A DNA stretch of 64,000 nucleotides from an uncultured Flavobacteriales bacterium (lineage in GTDB: Bacteria > Bacteroidota > Bacteroidia > Flavobacteriales_G > Salibacteraceae): contig CAJQLE010000002.1 in assembly GCA_905479105.1 (NCBI GenBank), positions 310,001 through 374,000 on the forward strand, given 5' to 3'. A program made the translations under genes and the position numbers. The notes under the pieces were generated by a model. That model had not been told where the DNA came from, ran no database searches, and saw only the letters and a list, made by a program, of their open reading frames with translations. Numbering within the stretch: the first letter of the stretch is position 1; each line of letters begins with the position of its first letter. Below, one piece after another: positions 53,939 to 61,015 of the stretch.

Positions 53939-54101
53939 TTTTAGTAGAACGCTAATGAAAAAATGAGGAAATCAATTTACACTATTTTGGCTGCAATCAA
54001 CCTTTCAGAACATAATAAACATCTCTACAACTCAACAAAAATGGTTGGTTTAGGCTTTGACAACTAAAAAATATATTAGTGACTATCACTATTTACAATT
54101 G

Positions 54102-55146
54102 TTAGGCACAATAAAAAGAAACAAAAACGTTAGACAAGAATGACGAAAAGAAACTTTGTGATATTAATGGCTCTCGGGTTTACCTCTATGCTGATAATCC
54201 TTGAATCCTGTGAAAAGGATGATGATATTATTGACTCAGGCAGAACTGCACTTGACCATGCTTATGAATGTGAAGAAGTTTTGGGGCCACTGCCAAAATT
54301 CAGTTGTGCAGATGCCATAGAAGTACCTACAACAAAAAATGGAATCCCAGTAACTTTTCCATCGGGTGAAGAAGGTAATGGTAGCACAAATCCAAATGAC
54401 TGTGACCATCCATGGGCTTTTGGAATGGCTTGTCAAACAGGAAATAAGGTAGGTCGTTATCAAGGCTTAAACTCGGATGGTTCTGAAAACCCTGATGTCG
54501 TATTTATAACGTTTTGCCGTGATGGTGGATTAGGCGTTATTGGACATAAACTGTCGACAGGTGAAACTTGTTTTTTTTCAATCGTTGACGATGGTAACCC
54601 GAATAATTCTCCGAAACCAGGGGAGAATGGATACAATGAAGCATGGATGACTCCAAGCGTTGTAGCTGCTGATAAATGTCAAAATTGTCATATGGCAAGC
54701 CCGTTTTTGCATACACCAGCGGTTGACCAACTAAGAAATCCTGCAGACACATCAGAGTCACTTGTACCATTTACAGGAAACAATCCTTATTCAATTATCG
54801 GACAAGAATTTGATCAGCCACATACTACAAATATTCAGAACTCTTGTACATCTTGTCACCGACCTCAATGCACCCAACACTTTGAGAATTATCCTTTGGA
54901 TGAATTAACTATGCCACCACCATTTCAAAATGCAACTGATTTTGATCATAGTTCAATTTCGGATGCGGACAGACAAGCGATTAGAGATTGGTGTAATACT
55001 TTCAACCTTAAATAAATACTGTGCCTAACAATGGGTATAAAACATAGGGCGGACAGTGGTTTCCGCAAGTTTTCGGCACTTAGCAAGATTGGTTTCGGGC
55101 GGACAGAATTGTACTTCGAAATGCCCTACGTTTCATACCCGAGCCG
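54102..55146 (+). mobile_element. Integron-like gene cassette 1 (lipoprotein gene plus attC-like site)
   Basis: The left boundary is GTTAGGC (54101-54107, fits GTTRRRY). The 12 bases TTGTTAGGCACA (54099-54110) are the perfect reverse complement of TGTGCCTAACAA (55020-55031), which contains the R''-like box GCCTAAC of the hairpin at the right end. In integron cassettes the first six bases are by mechanism complementary to the cassette's own R'' box, as seen here. One ORF fills the segment, starting 38 bases from the boundary and ending just before the hairpin. No integrase is in the window. Confidence 0.65.
54140..55015 (+). CDS. Di-haem c-type cytochrome lipoprotein, cassette-borne
   Basis: The protein has 291 residues. 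The N-terminus has a hydrophobic segment and a probable lipidated Cys24 (LESCEKDDD). Two c-type haem motifs are seen, CQNCH (180-184) and CTSCH (236-240), with Met and His residues around them that could be distal ligands (HMASPFLHTP, HRPQCTQHFENYP, LTMPPPF). At least eight further Cys in the first half may form disulfides. The fold before residue 170 is not recognised. It would be anchored in the periplasm or at the surface and could pass electrons. It is the only ORF in cassette 1. Confidence 0.75.
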   Translation: MTKRNFVILMALGFTSMLIILESCEKDDDIIDSGRTALDHAYECEEVLGPLPKFSCADAIEVPTTKNGIPVTFPSGEEGNGSTNPNDCDHPWAFGMACQTGNKVGRYQGLNSDGSENPDVVFITFCRDGGLGVIGHKLSTGETCFFSIVDDGNPNNSPKPGENGYNEAWMTPSVVAADKCQNCHMASPFLHTPAVDQLRNPADTSESLVPFTGNNPYSIIGQEFDQPHTTNIQNSCTSCHRPQCTQHFENYPLDELTMPPPFQNATDFDHSSISDADRQAIRDWCNTFNLK

Positions 55147-55152
55147 TTGGCG
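55023..55152. repeat. attC-like site 1 (130 bp)
   Basis: The site starts with GCCTAAC (RYYYAAC, 55023-55029) and ends with GTTGGCG (55146-55152), a variant of GTTRRRY. Inside, GGGTATAAAACATAGGGC (55033-55050) and GCCCTACGTTTCATACCC (55123-55140) pair in 16 of 18 positions, with unequal spacers of 3 and 5 bases next to the outer boxes. GGGCGGACAG occurs twice as a direct repeat (55047, 55098). Length, nested arms and asymmetry fit an attC recombination site. Confidence 0.65.
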
Positions 55153-55535
55153 TGCATTTAAAATGAAAAAATTTCTGCTCATATTTCTAGTTGGGATTTC
55201 AATGGGATTTTCTGTTCACGGACAGAACTATCCTCTCTTTGGTAAGATTGAAATTTTTCCAGAAAACCCAAGTACCATAGACTCAGTTGAACTAAGAACA
55301 TGGATGGCAACTCCTAATCATGGCTGGTCGATTGATTTACCGAATTAATGAAGTTCAAATCTGGATATTGAAATGTCGTTTTCATTACGACTAAAAATAA
55401 TAAAAACGTTCGCCAACAACATCTCAAAAAAACAAACTGCGAGAACGTTCAAATAGACCATTTATCTTCCAAGCCAAATTTCTTATGGCTAAGACATTTA
55501 CGGTTTTAAAGCCGCACTAGCCATAGCCAGGAACG
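55147..55535 (+). mobile_element. Integron-like gene cassette 2 (small secreted ORF plus weak attC-like site)
   Basis: The segment begins TTGGCG at 55147 and contains the complementary box CGCCAAC at 55411-55417, as cassette logic demands. The next boundary, GTTAGCA (55535-55541), gives a site of 131 bases, almost the same length as attC-like site 1. The ORF begins 16 bases after the left boundary. The inner arms are weaker than in site 1, so this call is less certain. Confidence 0.5.
55163..55348 (+). CDS. Small secreted protein, probably truncated, cassette-borne
   Basis: The start at ATG 55163 gives 61 residues: a signal peptide (FLLIFLVGISMGFSVHGQ) and a 43-residue mature part with IEIFPENPSTIDSVELRTWMATPNHGWSIDLPN. 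A frame open further upstream only reads through the attC-like hairpin. The mature part looks like the first strands of a larger beta-rich exported protein, so this may be a truncated gene. Function unknown. Confidence 0.45.
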   Translation: MKKFLLIFLVGISMGFSVHGQNYPLFGKIEIFPENPSTIDSVELRTWMATPNHGWSIDLPN

Positions 55536-55541
55536 TTAGCA
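55411..55541. repeat. attC-like site 2 (131 bp, weaker)
   Basis: Boxes CGCCAAC (55411-55417) and GTTAGCA (55535-55541) bound the site. AACGTTCGCCAAC (55405-55417) and AACGTTAGCAAAC (55532-55544) are near-identical at both ends. An 8-bp perfect inverted pair TATGGCTA (55484-55491) and TAGCCATA (55518-55525) lies inside. No long stem next to the outer boxes is seen. Confidence 0.4.
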
Positions 55542-55564
55542 AACATTTAAAAAACTCTCCATGA

Positions 55565-56239
55565 ATGCAGTTTAACTTCAGAATCAGTGTTTTAACAGCC
55601 ATTGCTTTTTTGATCGTCCCTTGCTCCTTCGCTCAAGAGATGAGCAAATTTTTAAGCCTTGGAGACTCTTACACGTATGGAGAATCAGTGCCAAGTAATG
55701 AAAAGTTTCACGTTCAGCTTTATGAGGCCATCAATGATGATTACACATGGACCGAACCCACAGATATTGCACAAACGGGTTGGAGAACTGATGATCTTCT
55801 CAATGCCATTTCTGAAGCGAAACTTGATTACAACTATGATTTTGTAACACTGTTAATCGGTGTCAACAATCAGTATCAAGGCAGGCCATTTTCTCAGTAT
55901 GAAAAAGAGTTTATAACCTTATTGGATTCCTCCATTCTATTTGCCCAAAGCGACCCAAACCATGTATTCGTCTTAAGCATTCCTGATTATTACTTCACTC
56001 CTTTTGGCCAAGAGCAAAAAGGCGAATGGGTTTCAGAAGAAATTGATAGGTACAATGCTTATGCAAAAAGTGTTTGTGACTCTCTCCACGTATCATTCAT
56101 TGATATCACACCGATTTCGCGCAGAGGCATTGAAGAACCTGAGTTAATCGCAAATGACGGCTTGCACCCTTCTGGGGTTCAGTATAAACTTTGGGTAGAA
56201 AAGCTGTTGATGGAAATGGAAAGTCAACAACTGCGCTAA
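55565..56239 (+). CDS. Secreted SGNH/GDSL hydrolase
   Basis: The protein has 224 residues with a signal peptide ending at CSFAQ. The GDSL block is FLSLGDSYTYGESV with nucleophile Ser35; the Asn block is LLIGVNNQYQG, and the C-terminal Asp-His pair is in NDGLHPSGVQY. It is an extracytoplasmic esterase or lipase-like enzyme with unknown substrate. The start lies 29 bases after the right boundary of cassette 2, so it could be the cargo of a third, decayed cassette; no box complementary to TTAGCA was found downstream of it. Confidence 0.88.
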   Translation: MQFNFRISVLTAIAFLIVPCSFAQEMSKFLSLGDSYTYGESVPSNEKFHVQLYEAINDDYTWTEPTDIAQTGWRTDDLLNAISEAKLDYNYDFVTLLIGVNNQYQGRPFSQYEKEFITLLDSSILFAQSDPNHVFVLSIPDYYFTPFGQEQKGEWVSEEIDRYNAYAKSVCDSLHVSFIDITPISRRGIEEPELIANDGLHPSGVQYKLWVEKLLMEMESQQLR

Positions 56240-56297
56240 TACGCTTCCAAAATAATTTAATAACCGTAGCTTTCGGCCCGTTTGAAAGGAGAATACT

Positions 56298-58142
56298 ATG
56301 CAAGAAAACACAATGCTCGATTACGTCAAAAAAGTTTTAGAAAACATGCCAATTGGTTGGTTGAACCTAACAACCCATCGCTTAGATATTTACGATGAAA
56401 GTTTGGCTAAAACTCAATTCCTAGAGCAGTTCGAAAACCTTTTCAACGCCAACAATGCATCGGCATCAGTACTTAATGAATTACCCACTGCGTATGATTA
56501 CATTCGGTTGGGTCATCCTCTATCTTGCGTTCTGGAATGGGCAATTGCTCGGCTGCATAATTTAACGCCAGAAAATGTAATCAGCTTTTCGTCTGCAACT
56601 ATGCCTTTGTTGGCTATTCTGAGAACTAACTTATTGTCAAATAAAGATACTCGCATCGTTTATACCGATGCCCTGCCCCACTCTTTTGATGAAGCTTTGC
56701 TAAAAGAAGTATATGGGTATAAATTTGAGTTAGAAAAGGTTCAGCACGCACATGATCTTTCTACTTTTAACGGAAGCACGGTTTTCTTTTCAGAAGAAGC
56801 TATCGTTGGCAAAACTGATTTAATTGAGAACGTTGACTTTTTCGTTCATACACACGTTGACCTAGGTAGCCTGCTTCTTATCGCAGGCAAAAACAACAAC
56901 AGCTACGTCTCGGCAATTCAGCATGTAAGAAGAAGAGAAACGATCGCAATGACTCCGGCCAATTGTCTTCCTGCGTTAAAATCTCTTGTTGAACGATCTG
57001 CTATAGTCACTCCAAAAAGTAATCTAGCCGCAGATAAGACATCGGTTATCAATTCAATCAAAACCATTACAGGTTCTAGTACAAAGGCTTTAGTAGGTTC
57101 CAGTGGACTTTCTGTGCAGTATGCCATAATGATGGGACTGATTAATGATGCACAAGAAAATCATCAAAGAAAAGCCATCAAGTTTATTGTTCCACCGAAT
57201 TGCTATGGTGGAACGAATGATCAGGCAAGACGCGTTGTTGCCAGCGTTGCCAATGTGGAGGTGATAGATCTGCCAGTAGATGGCCACAACGATATGGTTC
57301 AAAGCGTTGAAAGCATCTTAGCCAAAATCGCTCTAGAAGATGCTGTGCCCTATATCATTGCTGAAGTCCCAACCAACCCTAGGGTTGAAGTTCCAGATCT
57401 GAAAAAACTAAGAGATGCATTGAGTAAAGAGCGGAAAACTGCAAAAGGTGAAACCGCTATCGATCCCGTTTTTATTCTAGATCAAACATTTTGTCCAAAC
57501 GTTCTTTTCTTAGGTGATGGTGAAATTCTCTCAACAGTAAGAACCATCTCTTATGTTAGTGGATCGAAATTTCCGAGTGGCGGAAAATGCACTGCTGGAT
57601 ATTGTGTAGGAAACAGAAAAACAGATGCATTGATGAACAGTATAGAAAAACACCTTATCCTCTGCGATAACGAAGCAACCAAACTTCAATATGAGCTATT
57701 AGCCAAGCAACTGCCATCTATGGTTCAACGCATTGCCGATGCCTATAAGAATACACGCGCGTTTGTCAACTTCATAAAGGATAAATTACCTACAGCCAAA
57801 ATCAACTTCGTTTCAGAAGAGCTGGCGCAACAAGGATTCACCCCTTCCGTATTTTCACTAGATCTTCCAACGAAAGGAAACAGTGATGAAGAAAGAGAAA
57901 CTTATAAAAGAGCATTGAATTTGAAACTGATAGATTTAATGATCACAGAAATTCCTGAAGAAAGCAAATATTGCGTGAGCTACGGGCAATTAAAAGGATG
58001 CTATTGGACTATACCAGCAACGTCTACTCAAGGCACAACCAAAGAAGGCGATAAAGATTACATCGCCCGTGTTGCACTCTCTGCGAATATGGATCTCGAG
58101 CGTCACAAACAGGTGTTTCAAGATTTCGTAAGATCAATATAA
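56298..58142 (+). CDS. PLP-dependent Cys/Met-metabolism-family enzyme with long N-terminal extension
   Basis: The protein has 614 residues, about 200 more than usual cystathionine gamma-synthase or lyase. The C-terminal part shows the family fold: ALVGSSGLSVQYAIMMGLI, IKFIVPPNCYGGTNDQARR, YIIAEVPTNPRVEVPDLKKL, DPVFILDQTFCPNV and the PLP lysine in SYVSGSKFPSGGKCTAGYCVG. Residues 1-230 have no motif I know but include a decayed-looking second alpha/beta unit. Large members of this family exist in fungi as cystathionine gamma-synthase. A GGAG-type sequence (AAAGGAGAA) lies 9 bases before the ATG, unusual for this genome. Confidence 0.8.
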   Translation: MQENTMLDYVKKVLENMPIGWLNLTTHRLDIYDESLAKTQFLEQFENLFNANNASASVLNELPTAYDYIRLGHPLSCVLEWAIARLHNLTPENVISFSSATMPLLAILRTNLLSNKDTRIVYTDALPHSFDEALLKEVYGYKFELEKVQHAHDLSTFNGSTVFFSEEAIVGKTDLIENVDFFVHTHVDLGSLLLIAGKNNNSYVSAIQHVRRRETIAMTPANCLPALKSLVERSAIVTPKSNLAADKTSVINSIKTITGSSTKALVGSSGLSVQYAIMMGLINDAQENHQRKAIKFIVPPNCYGGTNDQARRVVASVANVEVIDLPVDGHNDMVQSVESILAKIALEDAVPYIIAEVPTNPRVEVPDLKKLRDALSKERKTAKGETAIDPVFILDQTFCPNVLFLGDGEILSTVRTISYVSGSKFPSGGKCTAGYCVGNRKTDALMNSIEKHLILCDNEATKLQYELLAKQLPSMVQRIADAYKNTRAFVNFIKDKLPTAKINFVSEELAQQGFTPSVFSLDLPTKGNSDEERETYKRALNLKLIDLMITEIPEESKYCVSYGQLKGCYWTIPATSTQGTTKEGDKDYIARVALSANMDLERHKQVFQDFVRSI

Positions 58143-58164
58143 CCCTGCTTATCATTTTAGCTAA

Positions 58165-58319
58165 AAGAATAAAGCAGAATTCAACGAACTTGGTTTAGGA
58201 ACAAAAACGCCTTCTAGCGGCTACCGCTTGTTGAATAAAGACGGATCGCTCAACGTAAAAAAGGCGAACATCGCTTTTTTTCAATCGAGCAGGGAACATT
58301 ATTTTAAACTTTTTAGATG
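58165..58319 (+). pseudogene. Inward-rectifier K+ channel (Kir) fragment
   Basis: The frame opening after a stop at 58162 reads FNELGLGTKTPSSGYRLLNKDGSLNVKKANIAFFQSS and so on (checked in blocks of up to 20 residues). ELGLGTK followed by RLLNKDGSLNVKK is the characteristic N-terminal segment of prokaryotic Kir channels before the slide helix. It has no start codon and stops at 58317-58319, before any transmembrane helix. It is a broken remnant, joined in another frame to an aminotransferase fragment. Confidence 0.6.
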
Positions 58320-58606
58320 ATCAAGGGAATGTCATTCCTTTTCAAAGCATTGAAGAAAAGGCAAACGAAATGATGATTTCAATTCGTTCGGGTTATTTTT
58401 GCAATCCAGGTATTGATGAGATCAATAATCACATCACCGATTCTGAAATGAGCGGCTATTTCTCAAGTGAAAAGAGCGTTGACTACTATGACATGGTTAC
58501 ACATCTAGGGAAAATGCGCGGAGCGATTAGGGTTTCTGTCGGAATCGGAACAAATACGAAAGATTTAGATCGCTTTATTCAATTTGCCAAAGCAGTGGAA
58601 ATCTAA
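58286..58606 (+). pseudogene. Class V aminotransferase C-terminal fragment
   Basis: The frame reads AGNIILNFLDDQGNVIPFQ, IEEKANEMMISIRSGYFCNP, GIDEINN and, near the end, MRGAIRVSVGIGTNTKDLDR FIQFAKAVEI. This matches the C-terminal domain of cysteine-desulfurase-like class V aminotransferases, where ISLRTGCFCNPG is the conserved Cys loop. The PLP-binding domain is missing. An internal ATG at 58370 gives a 78-residue ORF that should not be taken for a gene. The 5' part overlaps the Kir fragment in a different frame, showing a junction of two remnants. Confidence 0.65.
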
Positions 58607-58706
58607 CTTAACCTTTCCAAAGACAAAAACCAAGTTCAAACCTAGCTCGTAGTAGCAGTTTCGAGCAGGTCAAATAACTAAATCGCAATTAAATTGTTAT
58701 ACGTTC

Positions 58707-59297
58707 ATGAAAACAATCATCATCATATTAAGTGCTGCAGCACTCATCTTTTTCATAGCTCAAGCCTTTATTATGCAATCAACTCAAAAAACGGAAAAAC
58801 ACAAGTATTCTGTGCTCAAAGATTTCGGTTCATTTGAAATTAGAAAGTATGAACCTGCCTTATTTTCCTACGTTGTTATGCAGGCTGATTCTTACAAATC
58901 AGTTTCTAGTAAAGGATTTGGCAAGCTGGCAGGATACATTTTTGGAGGAAACGAAAAAGATCAGAAAATTGCCATGACCACACCGGTCGCAATGTCCATG
59001 GACGACTCTGTAACAATGAAGTTCAAAATTCCCGAAGGCATGACGTTGGATGAGATGCCCAAGCCAACTAATTCTGAAGTTCGGTTTCAATCAGAACCAG
59101 AGAAAATTGTGGCTACCATTCGATTTGATGGCTGGTCATCAGATGAAAGCATTGAAAAAAATACACAGAAATTACTCCAGCTATTGGCGGAAAACAACAT
59201 AGATCACAACGGAAACATTAGCTATTTGGGTTATAATCCTCCTTTTGAATTAATAAATAGAAGGAATGAGATTATTGTTGAGGTCACTTATCCATAG
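58707..59297 (+). CDS. SOUL haem-binding family protein
   Basis: The protein has 196 residues with an N-terminal hydrophobic anchor or signal peptide (IIIILSAAALIFFIAQAFIM). The SOUL domain shows YSVLKDFGSFEIRKYEP, SSKGFGKLAGYIFGGNEKDQKIAMTTPVAM and the C-terminal YLGYNPPFELINRRNEIIVEV. SOUL proteins bind haem in eukaryotes; bacterial roles are unclear. It is probably membrane-anchored and exposed to the periplasm. The 100 bases upstream contain no recognised site. Confidence 0.9.
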   Translation: MKTIIIILSAAALIFFIAQAFIMQSTQKTEKHKYSVLKDFGSFEIRKYEPALFSYVVMQADSYKSVSSKGFGKLAGYIFGGNEKDQKIAMTTPVAMSMDDSVTMKFKIPEGMTLDEMPKPTNSEVRFQSEPEKIVATIRFDGWSSDESIEKNTQKLLQLLAENNIDHNGNISYLGYNPPFELINRRNEIIVEVTYP

Positions 59298-59362
59298 GGG
59301 TTAAATTACATTTGAAGGCTAGCCAAAACTCCTTTAAGTTTACAGCCTTACGTTATCATATT

Positions 59363-59740
59363 ATGCGCTCAATACAATTTATTCTAGCCTTTATTATTTC
59401 ATCTTTTACCTTAGGAAGTTGCATCCAACGGTCTTCGCTTCCTGATCCTCTTCAAGCAGGTTGGAATGGAGCGTCTGTGTGTCAAGTGATAGAGGATAAT
59501 GAGGAGTTAAGAGTATTGAAGTGCACTTTCCCTCCGGGCGTAGGGCATGAAAGGCACTACCACAGTGCTCATTTTGGGTACACTTTAGCCGGGAGCACAT
59601 TTCGCATCAAAGACACTACTGGAATTAGAGAGGTTCAAGTTCCTACGGGCAGTAATTTTCAAAACGAACGCATTGAATGGCATGAAGTGCTAAACATTGG
59701 AAAAGACACTGCCGTATTTCTAATCATAGAACCTAAATAA
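59363..59740 (+). CDS. Cupin-domain lipoprotein
   Basis: The ATG at 59363 gives a lipoprotein signal (ILAFIISSFTLGSCIQR); an in-frame start at 59312 would only add a non-signal leader. The 125-residue protein has a single cupin barrel with GHERHYHSAHFGYTLAGS (metal ligands His, His and probably His/Glu) and a second motif near EWHEVLNIGKDTAVFLIIEPK. It is probably anchored in the periplasm; metal and substrate are unknown. Confidence 0.8.
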   Translation: MRSIQFILAFIISSFTLGSCIQRSSLPDPLQAGWNGASVCQVIEDNEELRVLKCTFPPGVGHERHYHSAHFGYTLAGSTFRIKDTTGIREVQVPTGSNFQNERIEWHEVLNIGKDTAVFLIIEPK

Positions 59741-59760
59741 AAATTAAATAATTTTGGGAC

Positions 59761-60044
59761 GCGCGATACCAAGCGAGAGAGTTTGCGTTTGGGGAAAAAC
59801 CAAATCAGTATTTCAAAAAACAGATCTCCGATCTTAAGCCAAGAAAGCTTTTAATACCTGCTGAGGGTGAAGGAAGAATTGCAATTTATGCAGTCACTTT
59901 AGGGTGGGACGCTTCTGTTTTTGACATGAGTTTTAAAGGAAAAATGACAGCAGAACAATTGGCGTCTGAAAACAATGTAAAAATTTATTGTAAAATTGAG
60001 GAATTGGCGATGAAGAAGTACCTGCAATCCGAGAATGGATGAAG
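59761..60044 (+). pseudogene. SAM-dependent methyltransferase remnant
   Basis: One frame from about 59761 to the stop at 60042-60044 reads DARYQAREFAFGEKPNQYFK, then KPRKLLIPAEGEGRIAIYAVTLGW, DASVFDMSFKGKMTAEQLA (blocks shown separately), which is the N-terminal half of a TehB-like class I methyltransferase with SAM motif LIPAEGEGR. There is no start codon and the C-terminal half is lost. After a shift at about 60000, another frame continues with GDEEVPAIREWMKYSTELN to a stop near 60158; that part is not recognised. The rest of 59741-60235 holds no intact gene; TAATTTTG at 60196-60203 may be the -7 element of the following gene. Confidence 0.6.
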
Positions 60045-60235
60045 TATTCAACAGAACTTAATATGATTTGCATTGAACGAAATCCAATGTCAGAAAAAAC
60101 TAGGATTCAGTTTCAAAACTTCACACATCTATCCAATAATTTTTCATTATATGTATAAAAGCATCTGTTCTCGAGAGCCAAGATGCAAATAGCCTTAATT
60201 TTGAAAGAAATCATCCTAGAGGTTAGATTGACCGT

Positions 60236-60991
60236 ATGAAAAATCCAGATCCTTTAGAATTATTGAAAAATCTTAAAAGCAAGAATAATTCGAAGAGTCA
60301 ACAAAACACTTTTTCGATTCTTCTTTTTTTAAAGAGGTCACTCATGTTTTTAGGCCTTGTCTTCGGCACTATGCTTTCGCTAGCATTCACAGACATTCCA
60401 TTCTATGCCTATGCCGATTTAGGAACGGTAGAATCAAATTATAGCGAATCTCCTGAAGTGATCATCCTCCTAGGAGGCGAAGGCATGCCAAGCGCAGACG
60501 GGTTAATGCGCTGCTATACTGCGACAGAAAAAGCATTATATTATCCCAAAACAAAAATCATCATTGCCCTCCCTGAAAATAAATTGTCTGATGAACCTTT
60601 GCTAGCTTCAGAACTTATGGCAAACGAACTGACCATACGGGGAATTGAAAAATCACGAATTTCATTTGAAACCCAAGGTACCAACACCCATGAACAAGCC
60701 GAATTAATCTTCAAAAAAACAGAAAGCGCAGCACGCTTATTGATTATCACCTCTCCCGAGCACATGACTAGAGCGGCTGCATGTTTCATAGAGGAAGGAT
60801 TTAAGTCAGTTGGTTGCTCACCAACTTTTGAACACGACCTTTCAGCTGAAAGTCTTTTAGAGAAAAATGGTGAATCATATACTCCAAGTCTGGCTTTGCG
60901 CTACAATATTTGGAGTTACTTACAATATGAAATTCGAGTAGGTAGAGAGTATGTTGCTCTCGCATATTACAAGTTGAGAGGTTGGATTTAA
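60236..60991 (+). CDS. YdcF/ElyC/SanA-family (DUF218) protein
   Basis: The protein has 251 residues. One transmembrane segment (SLMFLGLVFGTMLSLAFTDI, about 35-57) anchors it. The DUF218 domain shows PEVIILLGGEGMPSADG, ALYYPKTKIIIALPENK, RISFETQGTNTHEQAELIF and LLIITSPEHMTRAAACFIEEGF. Relatives act in envelope biogenesis (ElyC, SanA in E. coli), with an unknown enzymatic activity. It is a single gene in front of a convergent aldehyde dehydrogenase. Confidence 0.87.
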   Translation: MKNPDPLELLKNLKSKNNSKSQQNTFSILLFLKRSLMFLGLVFGTMLSLAFTDIPFYAYADLGTVESNYSESPEVIILLGGEGMPSADGLMRCYTATEKALYYPKTKIIIALPENKLSDEPLLASELMANELTIRGIEKSRISFETQGTNTHEQAELIFKKTESAARLLIITSPEHMTRAAACFIEEGFKSVGCSPTFEHDLSAESLLEKNGESYTPSLALRYNIWSYLQYEIRVGREYVALAYYKLRGWI

Positions 60992-61015
60992 ATCAACTCT
61001 TCAGCACCTCTAGTG

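Noticed and set aside
53940-54100. An upstream attC-like or attI site before cassette 1, and a short ORF starting at 53963
   Set aside because: No nested inverted arms were found; the 34-codon ORF has a signal-like start but no recognisable continuation.
54129-54135. GTTAGAC as an alternative left boundary of cassette 1
   Set aside because: It fits GTTRRRY, but no complementary GTCTAAC is found at the right end, while GTTAGGC at 54101 has an exact partner.
55031-55162. N-terminal 44 codons of an ORF starting at 55031
   Set aside because: This stretch translates the attC-like hairpin; the signal peptide begins at the ATG at 55163.
58370-58606. A 78-codon ORF as an independent gene
   Set aside because: Family similarity continues upstream of its ATG in the same frame, so it is the tail of a broken aminotransferase gene.
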